From Trifolium pratense (Eukaryota; Streptophyta; Magnoliopsida; Fabales; Fabaceae), in NCBI RefSeq assembly GCF_020283565.1, contig NC_060062.1, forward strand, positions 54,892,439-54,956,438: a stretch of DNA of 64,000 bases, written 5' to 3'. Below are positions 25,236 through 39,258 of this stretch, one piece after another; within the stretch, counting starts at the first letter, position 1; every line of letters begins with the position of its first letter. The notes beneath the pieces were generated by a model that was given only the letters and a program-made list of their open reading frames with translations, did no database searches and was not told the origin of the DNA. The translations under genes and the position numbers were made by a program.

Positions 25236-25567
25236 ATGTATAACGGAATAGGGTTACAAACTCCAAGAGGGTCTGGTACCAATGGCTACATTCAGAGCAA
25301 CAAGTTCTTCGTCAAGCCGAGAACTTCCAAGGTTGCTGAGAATATGAAGGGCTTTGAAGGAGATCAGGGTACTGCTGGTGTTTCCAGAAAGGCTAACAAA
25401 GAGATTCTTGAGCATGATCGTAAGCGTCAGATTCAGCTCAAACTTGTTATTCTTGAAGACAAGTTAATTGATCAGGGTTATACTGATGCTGAGATCGCTG
25501 AGAAACTCGAGGAGGCTCGCAATAGCTTGGAGGCTGCAGCTGACGAAAATGATTCTAATTTGGACAA
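25236..25567 (+). CDS. CWC21-like: Cwc21-like first coding exon, array copy 10
   Basis: Majority protein form, intact splice sites. The unit upstream has ATCATCAACATC in its leader and a TTACTTTAAAG-type change (CCCTTAAAGTGCG) in the MITE-like arm. Confidence 0.85.
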
Positions 25568-26821
25568 GTGAGTTTTTGGATTTTAGATATTTGTGTATGA
25601 GTATGACATATGATTCCAATTGATGAATTTGTTGGTTCTGTCATTGCTTTACCAAAATTTTTGAAGTGTATTAATTGTTAATTGGTTTTTGTTGTGCATA
25701 GCTTTTTGTTTTTGATTATGGAGAAATTATTTTTATTGGTGTTATTGTTGTTGTAGGAGATTATATATATGATTATAATTATTAATTAAAGTTGAATAGT
25801 ATGTGATCACGGTCGTTTTGTGGTCAAATAATAATTTAAATAAAAAGTAATACAAGGCAGTTAACCTTGGTCGTCTCCGAAGACTCACAATCGGCTTATC
25901 TATATTAGAAACAATTCAAAAACTGTAAATTATGGGGGGGTTTGGTTTGTTAACAGAACGTAAGAAAAATGTGAAATTTAATTGATTTAAAACGATCAAT
26001 TCATTGGCTTAGGTAACTCGTTCTTGATTCTATCATATGGTTCACAAAGAATAAATTCGTTATATGCTTATGTTCTGGTTGATTTATAAAACCGAATTAA
26101 ACAAGCGTTACCAATTTTATACGAATTCCATTCAAACAAGCGTCAAATGCGTTCAACTAATCATAGGCAATAGTAAACAAGCGCTACTAATGACAGAATA
26201 ATATCCTTACTGAATTCAATCAACACTTTTTGCTAAGCGCTCAAAGTTTATGTCAATTCCTACTCAATGTAATCTATGCAAGCGATAAACTAATTGAATA
26301 ACACGGTGCGAATCGAATTAAAGTGATTAAGCATCATTAAATGGTCCCTTACAGTGCGTTTGGATGCTAAAATCGACAAAATAACCTAAGTATATGATAA
26401 AATCCTCATCCAAACACACTCTAAGGGACCATTTAACTAATTAAGCCATAAGTATATGATAAAATATCAAATCAAATATCATCATCATCATAAATAAAGT
26501 ATCAACAACATTGTGGCTTCTCTATTTCTTTGAGTCGCGATAATTCTTCTTCCACATCGATAACAGGTATTACTACTCTTCGTTTTCTTGTCTCGGATCA
26601 CAGATTCAGACATATTCTTCTTTTTCTTCTACGCTCAGCTTTTTATCCGTTAATTGCCGTCATTTAAATTAGGGTTTCTCATCTTTTTTCATTTTGCCGT
26701 TCAATTTGTTAATTGCATCAGATATATATTTATTTATTTAAGATCTGTGAATTTAAGTTGATATTAGGGTTTCTTATATGATTTTTTGGGTTTTCAATTG
26801 CAGTTGTTGCTTTGTCACAAT

Positions 26822-27153
26822 ATGTATAACGGAATAGGGTTACAAACTCCAAGAGGGTCTGGTACCAATGGCTACATTCAGAGCAACAAGTTCTTCGTCA
26901 AGCCGAGAACTTCCAAGGTTGCTGAGAATATGAAGGGCTTTGAAGGAGATCAGGGTACTGCTGGTGTTTCCAGAAAGGCTAACAAAGAGATTCTTGAGCA
27001 TGATCGTAAGCGTCAGATTCAGCTCAAACTTGTTATTCTTGAAGACAAGTTAATTGATCAGGGTTATACTGATGCTGAGATCGCTGAGAAACTCGAGGAG
27101 GCTCGCAATAGCTTGGAGGCTGCAGCTGACGAAAATGATTCTAATTTGGACAA
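26822..27153 (+). CDS. CWC21-like: Cwc21-like first coding exon, array copy 11
   Basis: Majority protein form, intact. Confidence 0.85.
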
Positions 27154-28407
27154 GTGAGTTTTTGGATTTTAGATATTTGTGTATGAGTATGACATATGAT
27201 TCCAATTGATGAATTTGTTGGTTCTGTCATTGCTTTACCAAAATTTTTGAAGTGTATTAATTGTTAATTGGTTTTTGTTGTGCATAGCTTTTTGTTTTTG
27301 ATTATGGAGAAATTATTTTTATTGGTGTTATTGTTGTTGTAGGAGATTATATATATGATTATAATTATTAATTAAAGTTGAATAGTATGTGATCACGGTC
27401 GTTTTGTGGTCAAATAATAATTTAAATAAAAAGTAATACAAGGCAGTTAACCTTGGTCGTCTCCGAAGACTCACAATCGGCTTATCTATATTAGAAACAA
27501 TTCAAAAACTGTAAATTATGGGGGGGTTTGGTTTGTTAACAGAACGTAAGAAAAATGTGAAATTTAATTGATTTAAAACGATCAATTCATTGGCTTAGGT
27601 AACTCGTTCTTGATTCTATCATATGGTTCACAAAGAATAAATTCGTTATATGCTTATGTTCTGGTTGATTTATAAAACCGAATTAAACAAGCGTCACCAA
27701 TTTTATACGAATTCCATTCAAACAAGCGTCAAATGCGTTCAACTAATCATAGGCAATAGTAAACAAGCGCTACTAATGACAGAATAATATCCTTACTGAA
27801 TTCAATCAACACTTTTTGCTAAGCGCTCAAAGTTTATGTCAATTCCTACTCAATGTAATCTATGCAAGCGATAAACTAATTGAATAACACGGTGCGAATC
27901 GAATTAAAGTGATTAAGCATCATTAAATGGTCCCTTACAGTGCGTTTGGATGCTAAAATCGACAAAATAACCTAAGTATATGATAAAATCCTCATCCAAA
28001 CACACTCTAAGGGACCATTTAACTAATTAAGCCATAAGTATATGATAAAATATCAAATCAAATATCATCATCATCATAAATAAAGTATCAACAACATTGT
28101 GGCTTCTCTATTTCTTTGAGTCGCGATAATTCTTCTTCCACATCGATAACAGGTATTACTACTCTTCGTTTTCTTGTCTCGGATCACAGATTCAGACATA
28201 TTCTTCTTTTTCTTCTACGCTCAGCTTTTTATCCGTTAATTGCCGTCATTTAAATTAGGGTTTCTCATCTTTTTTCATTTTGCCGTTCAATTTGTTAATT
28301 GCATCAGATATATATTTATTTATTTAAGATCTGTGAATTTAAGTTGATATTAGGGTTTCTTATATGATTTTTTGGGTTTTCAATTGCAGTTGTTGCTTTG
28401 TCACAAT

Positions 28408-28739
28408 ATGTATAACGGAATAGGGTTACAAACTCCAAGAGGGTCTGGTACCAATGGCTACATTCAGAGCAACAAGTTCTTCGTCAAGCCGAGAACTTCC
28501 AAGGTTGCTGAGAATATGAAGGGCTTTGAAGGAGATCAGGGTACTGCTGGTGTTTCCAGAAAGGCTAACAAAGAGATTCTTGAGTATGATCGTAAGCGTC
28601 AGATTCAGCTCAAACTTGTTATTCTTGAAGACAAGTTAATTGATCAGGGTTATACTGATGCTGAGATCGCTGAGAAACTCGAGGAGGCTCGCAATAGCTT
28701 GGAGGCTGCAGCTGACGAAAATGATTCTAATTTGGACAA
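28408..28739 (+). CDS. CWC21-like: Cwc21-like first coding exon, array copy 12
   Basis: His60 is replaced by Tyr in the EHDRKRQ segment of the cwf21 domain; otherwise intact. Confidence 0.85.
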
Positions 28740-29993
28740 GTGAGTTTTTGGATTTTAGATATTTGTGTATGAGTATGACATATGATTCCAATTGATGAAT
28801 TTGTTGGTTCTGTCATTGCTTTACCAAAAATTTTGAAGTGTATTAATTGTTAATTGGTTTTTGTTGTGCATAGCGTTTTGTTTTTGATTATGGAGAAATT
28901 ATTTTTATTGGTGTTATTGTTGTTGTAGGAGGTTATATATATTATTATAATTATTAATTAAAGTTGAATAGTATGTGATCACGGTCGTTTCGTGGTCAAA
29001 TAATAATTTAAATAAAAAGTAATACAAGGCAGTTAACCTTGGTCGTCTCCGAAGACTCACAATCGGCTTATCTATATTAGAAACAATTCAAAAACTGTAA
29101 ATTATGGGGGGGTTTGGTTTGTTAACAGAACGTAAGAAAAATATGAAATTTAATTGATTTAAAACGATCAATTCATTGGCTTAGGTAACTCGTTCTTGAT
29201 TCTATCATATGGTTCACAAAGAATAAATTCGTTATATGCTTATGTTCTGGTTGATTTATAAAACCGAATTAAACAAGCGTTACCAATTTTATACGAAATC
29301 CATTCAAACAAGCGTCAAATGTGTTCAACTAATCATAGGCAATAGTAAACAAGCGCTACTAATGACAGAATAATATCCTTACTGAATTCAATCAACACTT
29401 TTTGCTAAGCGCTCAAAGTTTATGTCAATTCCTATTCAATGTAATCTATGCAAGCGATAAACTAATTGAATAACACGGTGCGAATCGAATTAAAGTGATT
29501 AAGCATCATTAAATGGTCCCTTACAGTGCGTTTGGATGCTAAAATCGACAAAATAACCTAAGTATATGATAAAATCCTCATCCAAACACACTCTAAGGGA
29601 CCATTTAACTAATTAAGCCATAAGTATATGATAAAATATCAAATCAAATATCATCATCATCATAAATAAAGTATCAACAACATTGTGGCTTCTCTATTTC
29701 TTTGAGTCGCGATAATTCTTCTTCCACATCGATAACAGGTATTACTACTCTTCGTTTTCTTGTCTCGGATCACAGATTCAGACATATTCTTCTTTTTCTT
29801 CTACGCTCAGCTTTTTATCCGTTAATTGCCGTCATTTAAATTAGGGTTTCTCATCTTTTTTCATTTTGCCGTTCAATTTGTTAATTGCATCAGATATATA
29901 TTTATTTATTTAAGATCTGTGAATTTAAGTTGATATTAGGGTTTCTTATATGATTTTTTGGGTTTTCAATTGCAGTTGTTGCTTTGTCACAAT

Positions 29994-30325
29994 ATGTATA
30001 ACGGAATAGGGTTACAAACTCCAAGAGGGTCTGGTACCAATGGCTACATTCAGAGCAACAAGTTCTTCGTCAAGCCGAGAACTTCCAAGGTTGCTGAGAA
30101 TATGAAGGGCTTTGAAGGAGATCAGGGTACTGCTGGTGTTTCCAGAAAGGCTAACAAAGAGATTCTTGAGCATGATCGTAAGCGTCAGATTCAGCTCAAA
30201 CTTGTTATTCTTGAAGACAAGTTAATTGATCAGGGTTATACTGATGCTGAGATCGCTGAGAAACTCGAGGAGGCTCGCAATAGCTTGGAGGCTGCAGCTG
30301 ACGAAAATGATTCTAATTTGGACAA
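29994..30325 (+). CDS. CWC21-like: Cwc21-like first coding exon, array copy 13
   Basis: Majority protein form, intact. Downstream noncoding variants (GTAGGAGGTTATATATATT) are shared with copies 12 and 14. Confidence 0.85.
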
Positions 30326-31579
30326 GTGAGTTTTTGGATTTTAGATATTTGTGTATGAGTATGACATATGATTCCAATTGATGAATTTGTTGGTTCTGTC
30401 ATTGCTTTACCAAAAATTTTGAAGTGTATTAATTGTTAATTGGTTTTTGTTGTGCATAGCTTTTTGTTTTTGATTATGGAGAAATTATTTTTATTGGTGT
30501 TATTGTTGTTGTAGGAGGTTATATATATTATTATAATTATTAATTAAAGTTGAATAGTATGTGATCACGGTCGTTTCGTGGTCAAATAATAATTTAAATA
30601 AAAAGTAATACAAGGCAGTTAACCTTGGTCGTCTCCGAAGAAACACAATCGGCTTATCTATATTAGAAACAATTCAAAAACTGTAAATTATGGGGGGGTT
30701 TGGTTTGTTAACAGAACGTAAGAAAAATATGAAATTTAATTGATTTAAAACGATCAATTCATTGGCTTAGGTAACTCGTTCTTGATTCTATCATATGGTT
30801 CACAAAGAATAAATTCGTTATATGCTTATGTTCTGGTTGATTTATAAAACCGAATTAAACAAGCGTTACCAATTTTATACGAATTCCATTCAAACAAGCG
30901 TCAAATGTGTTCAACTAATCATAGGCAATAGTAAACAAGCGCTACTAATGACAGAATAATATCCTTACTGAATTCAATCAACACTTTTTGCTAAGCGCTC
31001 AAAGTTTATGTCAATTCCTATTCAATGTAATCTATGCAAGCGATAAACTAATTGAATAACACGGTGCGAATCGAATTAAAGTGATTAAGCATCATTAAAT
31101 GGTCCCTTACAGTGCGTTTGGATGCTAAAATCGACAAAATAACCTAAGTATATGATAAAATCCTCATCCAAACACACTCTAAGGGACCATTTAACTAATT
31201 AAGCCATAAGTATATGATAAAATATCAAATCAAATATCATCATCATCATAAATAAAGTATCAACAACATTGTGGCTTCTCTATTTCTTTGAGTCGCGATA
31301 ATTCTTCTTCCACATCGATAACAGGTATTACTACTCTTCGTTTTCTTGTCTCGGATCACAGATTCAGACATATTCTTCTTTTTCTTCTACGCTCAGCTTT
31401 TTATCCGTTAATTGCCGTCATTTAAATTAGGGTTTCTCATCTTTTTTCATTTTGCCGTTCAATTTGTTAATTGCATCAGATATATATTTATTTATTTAAG
31501 ATCTGTGAATTTAAGTTGATATTAGGGTTTCTTATATGATTTTTTGGGTTTTCAATTGTAGTTGTTGCTTTGTCACAAT

Positions 31580-31911
31580 ATGTATAACGGAATAGGGTTA
31601 CAAACTCCAAGAGGGTCTGGTACCAATGGCTACATTCAGAGCAACAAGTTCTTCGTCAAGCCGAGAACTTCCAAGGTTGCTGAGAATATGAAGGGCTTTG
31701 AAGGAGATCAGGGTACTGCTGGTGTTTCCAGAAAGGCTAACAAAGAGATTCTTGAGCATGATCGTAAGCGTCAGATTCAGCTCAAACTTGTTATTCTTGA
31801 AGACAAGTTAATTGATCAGGGTTATACTGATGCTGAGATCGCTGAGAAACTCGAGGAGGCTCGCAATAGCTTGGAGGCTGCAGCTGACGAAAATGATTCT
31901 AATTTGGACAA
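31580..31911 (+). CDS. CWC21-like: Cwc21-like first coding exon, array copy 14
   Basis: Majority protein form. The acceptor is TTGTAG instead of TTGCAG, still a usable AG. Confidence 0.85.
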
Positions 31912-33165
31912 GTGAGTTTTTGGATTTTCGATATTTGTGTATGAGTATGACATATGATTCCAATTAATGAATTTGTTGGTTCTGTCATTGCTTTACCAAA
32001 ATTTTTGAAGTGTATTAATTGTTAATTGGTTTTTGTTGTGCATAGCTTTTTGTTTTTGATTATGGAGAAATTATTTTTATTGGTGATATTGTTGTTGTAG
32101 GAGGTTATATATATTATTATAATTATTAATTAAAGTTGAATAGTATGTGATCACGGTCGTTTCGTGGTCAAATAATAATTTAAATAAAAAGTAATACAAG
32201 GCAGTTAACCTTGGTCGTCTCCGAAGACTCACAATCGGCTTATCTATATTAGAAACAATTCAAAAACTGTAAATTATGGGGAGGTTTGGTTTGTTAACAG
32301 AACGTAAGAAAAATATGAAATTTAATTGATTTAAAACGATCAATTCATTGGCTTAGGTAACTCGTTCTTGATTCTATCATATGGTTCACAAAGAATAAAT
32401 TCGTTATATGCTTATGTTCTGGTTGATTTATAAAACCGAATTAAACAAGCGTTACCAATTTTATACGAATTCCATTCAAACAAGCGTCAAATGTGTTCAA
32501 CTAATCACAGGCAATAGTAAACAAGCGCTACTAATGACAGAATAATATCCTTACTGAATTCAATCAACACTTTTTGCTAAGCGCTCAAAGTTTATGTCAA
32601 TTCCTATTCAATGTAATCTATGCAAGCGATAAACTAATTGAATAACACGGTGCGAATCGAATTAAAGTGATTAAGCATCATTAAATGGTCCCTTACAGTG
32701 CGTTTGGATGCTAAAATCGACAAAATAACCTAAGTATATAATAAAATCCTCATCCAAACACACTCTAAGGGACCATTTAACTAATTAAGCCAGAAGTATA
32801 TGATAAAATATCAAATCAAATATCATCATCATCATAAATAAAGTATCAACAACATTGTGGCTTCTCTATTTCTTTGAGTCGCGATAATTCTTCTTCCACA
32901 TCGATAACAGGTATTACTACTCTTCGTTTTCTTGTCTCGGATCACAGATTCAGACATATTCTTCTTTTTCTTCTACGCTCAGCTTTTTATCCGTTAATTG
33001 CCGTCGTTTAAATTAGGGTTTCTCATCTTTTTTCATTTTGCCGTTCAATTTCTTAATTGCATCAGATATATATTTATTTATTTAAGATCTGTGAATTTAA
33101 GTTGATATTAGGGTTTCTTATATGATTTTTTGGGTTTTCAATTGCAGTTGTTGCTTTGTCACAAT

Positions 33166-33497
33166 ATGTATAACGGAATAGGGTTATAAACTCCAAGAGG
33201 GTCTGGTACCAATGGCTACATTCAGAGCAACAAGTTCTTCGTCATGCCGAGAACTTCCAAGGTTGCTGAGAATATGAAGGGCTTTGAAGGAGATCAGGGT
33301 ACTGCTGGTGTTTCCAGAAAGGCTAACAAAGAGATTCTTGAGCATGATCGTAAGCGTCAGATTCAGCTCAAACTTGTTATTCTTGAAGACAAGTTAATTG
33401 ATCAGGGTTATACTGATGCTAAGATCGCTGAGAAACTCGAGGAGGCTCACAATAGCTTGGAGGCTGCAGCTGACGAAAATGATTCTAATTTGGACAA
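33166..33497 (+). pseudogene. CWC21-like: Cwc21-like first coding exon, array copy 15, nonsense mutation
   Basis: Gln8 (CAA) is TAA at 33187-33189. Lys27Met, Glu86Lys and Arg95His are also present. This is the only copy with a premature stop, and it carries the most missense changes. It is also the last full unit before the 568-bp shortened units begin. Confidence 0.9.
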
Positions 33498-34383
33498 GTG
33501 AGTTTTTGGATTTTAGATATTTGTGTATGAGTATGACATATGATTCCAATTGATGAATTTGTTGGTTCTGTCATTGCTTTACCAAAATTTTTGAAGTGTA
33601 TTAATTGTTAATTGGTTTTTGTTGTGCATAGCTTTTTGTTTTTGATTATGGAGAAATTATTTTTATTGGTGTTATTGTTGTTGTAGGAGATTATATATAT
33701 GATTATAACTATTTATTAAAGTTGAATAGTATGTGATCACGGTCATTTCGTGGTCAAATAATAATTTAAATAAAAAGTAATACAAGGCAGTTAACCTTGG
33801 TCGTCTCCGAAGACTCACAATCGGCTTATCTATATTAGAAACAATTCAAAAACTGTAAATTATGGGGGGGTTTGGTTTGTTAACAGAACGTAAGAAAAAT
33901 GTGAAATTTAATTGATTTAAAACGATCAATTCATTGGCTTAGGTAACTCGTTCTTGATTCTATCATATGGTTCACAAAGAATAAATTCGTTATATGCTTA
34001 TGTTCTGGTTGATTTATAAAACCGAATTAAACAAGCGTTACCAATTTTATACGAATTCCATTCAAACAAGCGTCAAATGCGTTCAACTAATCATAGGCAA
34101 TAGTAAACAAGCGCTACTAATGACAGAATAATATCCTTACTGAATTCAATCAACACTTTTTGCTAAGCGCTCAAAGTTTATGTCAATTCCTATTCAATGT
34201 AATCTATGCAAGCGATAAACTAATTGAATAACACGGTGCGGATTGAATTAAAGTGATTAAGCATCATTAAATGGTCCCTTACAGTGCGTTTGGATGCTAA
34301 AATCGACAAAATAACCTAAGTATATGATAAAATCCTCATCCAAACACACTCTAAGGGACCATTTAACTAATTAAGCCATAAGT

Positions 34384-34951
34384 ATATGATAAAATATCAA
34401 ATCAAATATCATCATCATCGTAAATAAAGTATCAACAACATTGTGGCTTCTCTATTTCTTTGAGTCGCGATAATTCTTCTTTCACATCGATAACAGGTAT
34501 TACTACTCTTCGTTTTCTTGTCTCGGATCACAGATTCAGACATATTCTTCTTTTTCTTCTACGCTCAGCTTTTTATCCGTTAATTGCCGTCGTTTAAATT
34601 AAGCGTTACCAATTTTATACGAATTCCATTCAAACAAGCGTCAAATGCGTTCAACTAATCATAGGCAATAGTAAACAAGCGCTACTAATGACAGAATAAT
34701 ATCCTTACTGAATTCAATCAACACTTTTTGCTAAGCGCTCAAAGTTTATGTCAATTCCTATTCAATGTAATCTATGCAAGCGATAAACTAATTGAATAAC
34801 ACGGTGCGAATCGAATTAAAGTGATTAAGCATCATTAAATGGTCCCTTACAGTGCGTTTGGATGCTAAAATCGACAAAATAACCTAAGTATATGATAAAA
34901 TCCTCATCCAAACACACTCTAAGGGACCATTTAACTAATTAAGCCATAAGT
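34384..34951 (+). repeat. 568-bp shortened unit, type R
   Basis: The junction TTTAAATTA|AGCGTTACC near 34602 joins intron 1 directly to the LTR-derived segment. The breakpoints share AATTA. The coding exon is lost; the promoter and 5'UTR exon remain. Confidence 0.9.
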
Positions 34952-35318
34952 ATATGATAAAATATCAAATCAAATATCATCATCATCATAAATAAAGTAT
35001 CAACAACATTGTGGCTTCTCTATTTCTTTGAGTCGCGATAATTCTTCTTCCACATCGATAACAGGTATTACTACTCTTCGTTTTCTTGTCTCGGATCACA
35101 GATTCAGACATATTCTTCCTTTTTTCTACGCTCAGCTTTTTATCCGTTAATTGCCGTCGTTTAAATTAGGGTTTCTCATCTTTTTTCATTTTGCCGTTCA
35201 ATTTGTTAATTGCATCAGATATATATTTATTTATTTAAGATCTGTGAATTTAAGTTGATATTAGGGTTTCTTATATGATTTTTTGGGTTTTCAATTGCAG
35301 TTGTTGCTTTGTCACAAT

Positions 35319-35650
35319 ATGTATAACGGAATAGGGTTACAAACTCCAAGAGGGTCTGGTACCAATGGCTACATTCAGAGCAACAAGTTCTTCGTCAAGC
35401 CGAGAACTTCCAAGGTTGCTGAGAATACGAAGGGCTTTGAAGGAGATCAGGGTACTGCTGGTGTTTCCAGAAAGGCTAACAAAGAGATTCTTGAGCATGA
35501 TCGTAAGCGTCAGATTCAGCTCAAACTTGTTATTCTTGAAGACAAGTTAATTGATCAGGGTTATACTGATGCTGAGATCGCTGAGAAACTCGAGGAGGCT
35601 CGCAATAGCTTGGAGGCTGCAGCTGATGAAAATGATTCTAATTTGGACAA
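35319..35650 (+). CDS. CWC21-like: Cwc21-like first coding exon, array copy 16
   Basis: Met37 is replaced by Thr, otherwise intact. The unit is 1585 bp because of a 1-bp loss in the intron (TTCTTCCTTTTTTC). Confidence 0.85.
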
Positions 35651-36536
35651 GTGAGTTTTTGGATTTTAGATATTTGTGTATGAGTATGACATATGATTCC
35701 AATTGATGAATTTGTTGGTTCTGTCATTGCTTTACCAAAATTTTTGAAGTGTATTAATTGTTAATTGGTTTTTGTTGTGCATAGCTTTTTGTTTTTGATT
35801 ATGGAGAAATTATTTTTATTGGTGTTATTGTTGTTGTAGGAGATTATATATATGATTATAACTATTTATTAAAGTTGAATAGTATGTGATCACGGTCATT
35901 TCGTGGTCAAATAATAATTTAAATAAAAAGTAATACAAGGCAGTTAACCTTGGTCGTCTCCGAAGACTCACAATCGGCTTATCTATATTAGAAACAATTC
36001 AAAAACTGTAAATTATGGGGGGGTTTGGTTTGTTAACAGAACGTAAGAAAAATGTGAAATTTAATTGATTTAAAACGATCAATTCATTGGCTTAGGTAAC
36101 TCGTTCTTGATTCTATCATATGGTTCACAAAGAATAAATTCGTTATATGCTTATGTTCTGGTTGATTTATAAAACCGAATTAAACAAGCGTTACCAATTT
36201 TATACGAATTCCATTCAAACAAGCGTCAAATGCGTTCAACTAATCATAGGCAATAGTAAACAAGCGCTACTAATGACAGAATAATATCCTTACTGAATTC
36301 AATCAACACTTTTTGCTAAGCGCTCAAAGTTTATGTCAATTCCTATTCAATGTAATCTATGCAAGCGATAAACTAATTGAATAACACGGTGCGGATTGAA
36401 TTAAAGTGATTAAGCATCATTAAATGGTCCCTTACAGTGCGTTTGGATGCTAAAATCGACAAAATAACCTAAGTATATGATAAAATCCTCATCCAAACAC
36501 ACTCTAAGGGACCATTTAACTAATTAAGCCATAAGT

Positions 36537-37104
36537 ATATGATAAAATATCAAATCAAATATCATCATCATCGTAAATAAAGTATCAACAACATTGTGGC
36601 TTCTCTATTTCTTTGAGTCGCGATAATTCTTCTTTCACATCGATAACAGGTATTACTACTCTTCGTTTTCTTGTCTCGGATCACAGATTCAGACATATTC
36701 TTCTTTTTCTTCTACGCTCAGCTTTTTATCCGTTAATTGTCGTCGTTTAAATTAAGCGTTACCAATTTTATACGAATTCCATTCAAACAAGCGTCAAATG
36801 CGTTCAACTAATCATAGGCAATAGTAAACAAGCGCTACTAATGACAGAATAATATCCTTACTGAATTCAATCAACACTTTTTGCTAAGCGCTCAAAGTTT
36901 ATGTCAATTCCTATTCAATGTAATCTATGCAAGCGATAAACTAATTGAATAACACGGTGCGAATCGAATTAAAGTGATTAAGCATCATTAAATGGTCCCT
37001 TACAGTGCGTTTGGATGCTAAAATCGACAAAATAACCTAAGTATATGATAAAATCCTCATCCAAACACACTCTAAGGGACCATTTAACTAATTAAGCCAT
37101 AAGT
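36537..37104 (+). repeat. 568-bp shortened unit, type R
   Basis: Same TTTAAATTA|AGCGTTACC junction, near 36755. Confidence 0.9.
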
Positions 37105-37472
37105 ATATGATAAAATATCAAATCAAATATCATCATCATCATAAATAAAGTATCAACAACATTGTGGCTTCTCTATTTCTTTGAGTCGCGATAATTCTTC
37201 TTCCACATCGATAACAGGTATTACTACTCTTCGTTTTCTTGTCTCGGATCACAGATTCAGACATATTCTTCTTTTTCTTCTACGCTCAGCTTTTTATCCG
37301 TTAATTGCCGTCGTTTAAATTAGGGTTTCTCATCTTTTTTCATTTTGCCGTTCAATTTGTTAATTGCATCAGATATATATTTATTTATTTAAGATCTGTG
37401 AATTTAAGTTGATATTAGGGTTTCTTATATGATTTTTTGGGTTTTCAATTGCAGTTGTTGCTTTGTCACAAT

Positions 37473-37804
37473 ATGTATAACGGAATAGGGTTACAAACTC
37501 CAAGAGGGTCTGGTACCAATGGCTACATTCAGAGCAACAAGTTCTTCGTCAAGCCGAGAACTTCCAAGGTTGCTGAGAATACGAAGGGCTTTGAAGGAGA
37601 TCAGGGTACTGCTGGTGTTTCCAGAAAGGCTAACAAAGAGATTCTTGAGCATGATCGTAAGCGTCAGATTCAGCTCAAACTTGTTATTCTTGAAGACAAG
37701 TTAATTGATCAGGGTTATACTGATGCTGAGATCGCTGAGAAACTCGAGGAGGCTCGCAATAGCTTGGAGGCTGCAGCTGATGAAAATGATTCTAATTTGG
37801 ACAA
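37473..37804 (+). CDS. CWC21-like: Cwc21-like first coding exon, array copy 17
   Basis: Shares Thr37 with copy 16, which fits duplication of the 2154-bp block (full plus short unit). Intact. Last coding copy of the array. Confidence 0.85.
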
Positions 37805-38690
37805 GTGAGTTTTTGGATTTTAGATATTTGTGTATGAGTATGACATATGATTCCAATTGATGAATTTGTTGGTTCTGTCATTGCTTTACCAAAATTTTTG
37901 AAGTGTATTAATTGTTAATTGGTTTTTGTTGTGCATAGCTTTTTGTTTTTGATTATGGAGAAATTATTTTTATTGGTGTTATTGTTGTTGTAGGAGATTA
38001 TATATATGATTATAATTATTAATTAAAGTTGAATAGTATGTGATCACGGTCGTTTCGTGGTCAAATAATAATTTAAATAAAAAGTAATACAAGGCAGTTA
38101 ACCTTGGTCGTCTCCGAAGACTCACAATCGGCTTATCTATATTAGAAACAATTCAAAAACTGTAAATTATGGGGGGGTTTGGTTTGTTAACAGAACGTAA
38201 GAAAAAAGTGAAATTTAATTGATTTAAAACGATCAATTCATTGGCTTAGGTAACTCGTTCTTGATTCTATCATATGGTTCACAAAGAATAAATTCGTTAT
38301 ATGCTTATGTTCTGGTTGATTTATAAAACCGAATTAAACAAGCGTTACCAATTTTATACGAATTCCATTCAAACAAGCGTCAAATGCGTTCAACTAATCA
38401 TAGGCAATAGTAAACAAGCGCTACTAATGACAGAATAATATCCTTACTGAATTCAATCAACACTTTTTGCTAAGCGCTCAAAGTTTATGTCAATTCCTAT
38501 TCAATGTAATCTATGCAAGCGATAAACTAATTGAATAACACGGTGCGAATCGAATTAAAGTGATTAAGCATCATTAAATGGTCCCTTACAGTGCGTTTGG
38601 ATGCTAAAATCGACAAAATAACCTAAGTATATGATAAAATCCTCATCCAAACACACTCTAAGGGACCATTTAACTAATTAAGCCATAAGT

Positions 38691-39258
38691 ATATGATAAA
38701 ATATCAAATCAAATATCATCATCATCATAAATAAAGTATCAACAACAATGTGGCTTCTCTATTTCTTTGAGTCGCGATAATTCTTCTTCCACATCGATAA
38801 CAGGTATTACTACTCTTCGTTTTCTTGTCTCGGATCACAGATTCAGACATATTCTTCTTTTTCTTCTACGCTTAGCTTTTTATCCGTTAATTGCCGTCGT
38901 TTAAATTAAGCGTTACCAATTTTATACGAATTCCATTCAAACAAGCGTCAAATGCGTTCAACTAATCATAGGCAATAGTAAACAAGCGCTACTAATGACA
39001 GAATAATATCCTTACTGAATTCAATCAACACTTTTTGCTAAGCGCTCAAAGTTTATGTCAATTCCTATTCAATGTAATCTATGCAAGCGATAAACTAATT
39101 GAATAACACGGTGCGAATCGAATTAAAGTGATTAAGCATCATTAAATGGTCCCTTACAGTGCGTTTGGATGCTAAAATCGACAAAATAACCTAAGTATAT
39201 GATAAAATCCTCATCCAAACACACTCTAAGGGACCATTTAACTAATTAAGCCATAAGT
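38691..39258 (+). repeat. 568-bp shortened unit, type R
   Basis: Third shortened unit, junction near 38909. Confidence 0.9.

Noticed and set aside
35365..35704. Overlapping 61-residue frame [11 protein letters not shown] in copies 16 and 17
   Set aside because: It is a shadow frame of the cwf21 exon, open only because ATG is changed to ACG (Met37Thr) there. Its composition follows the main frame.
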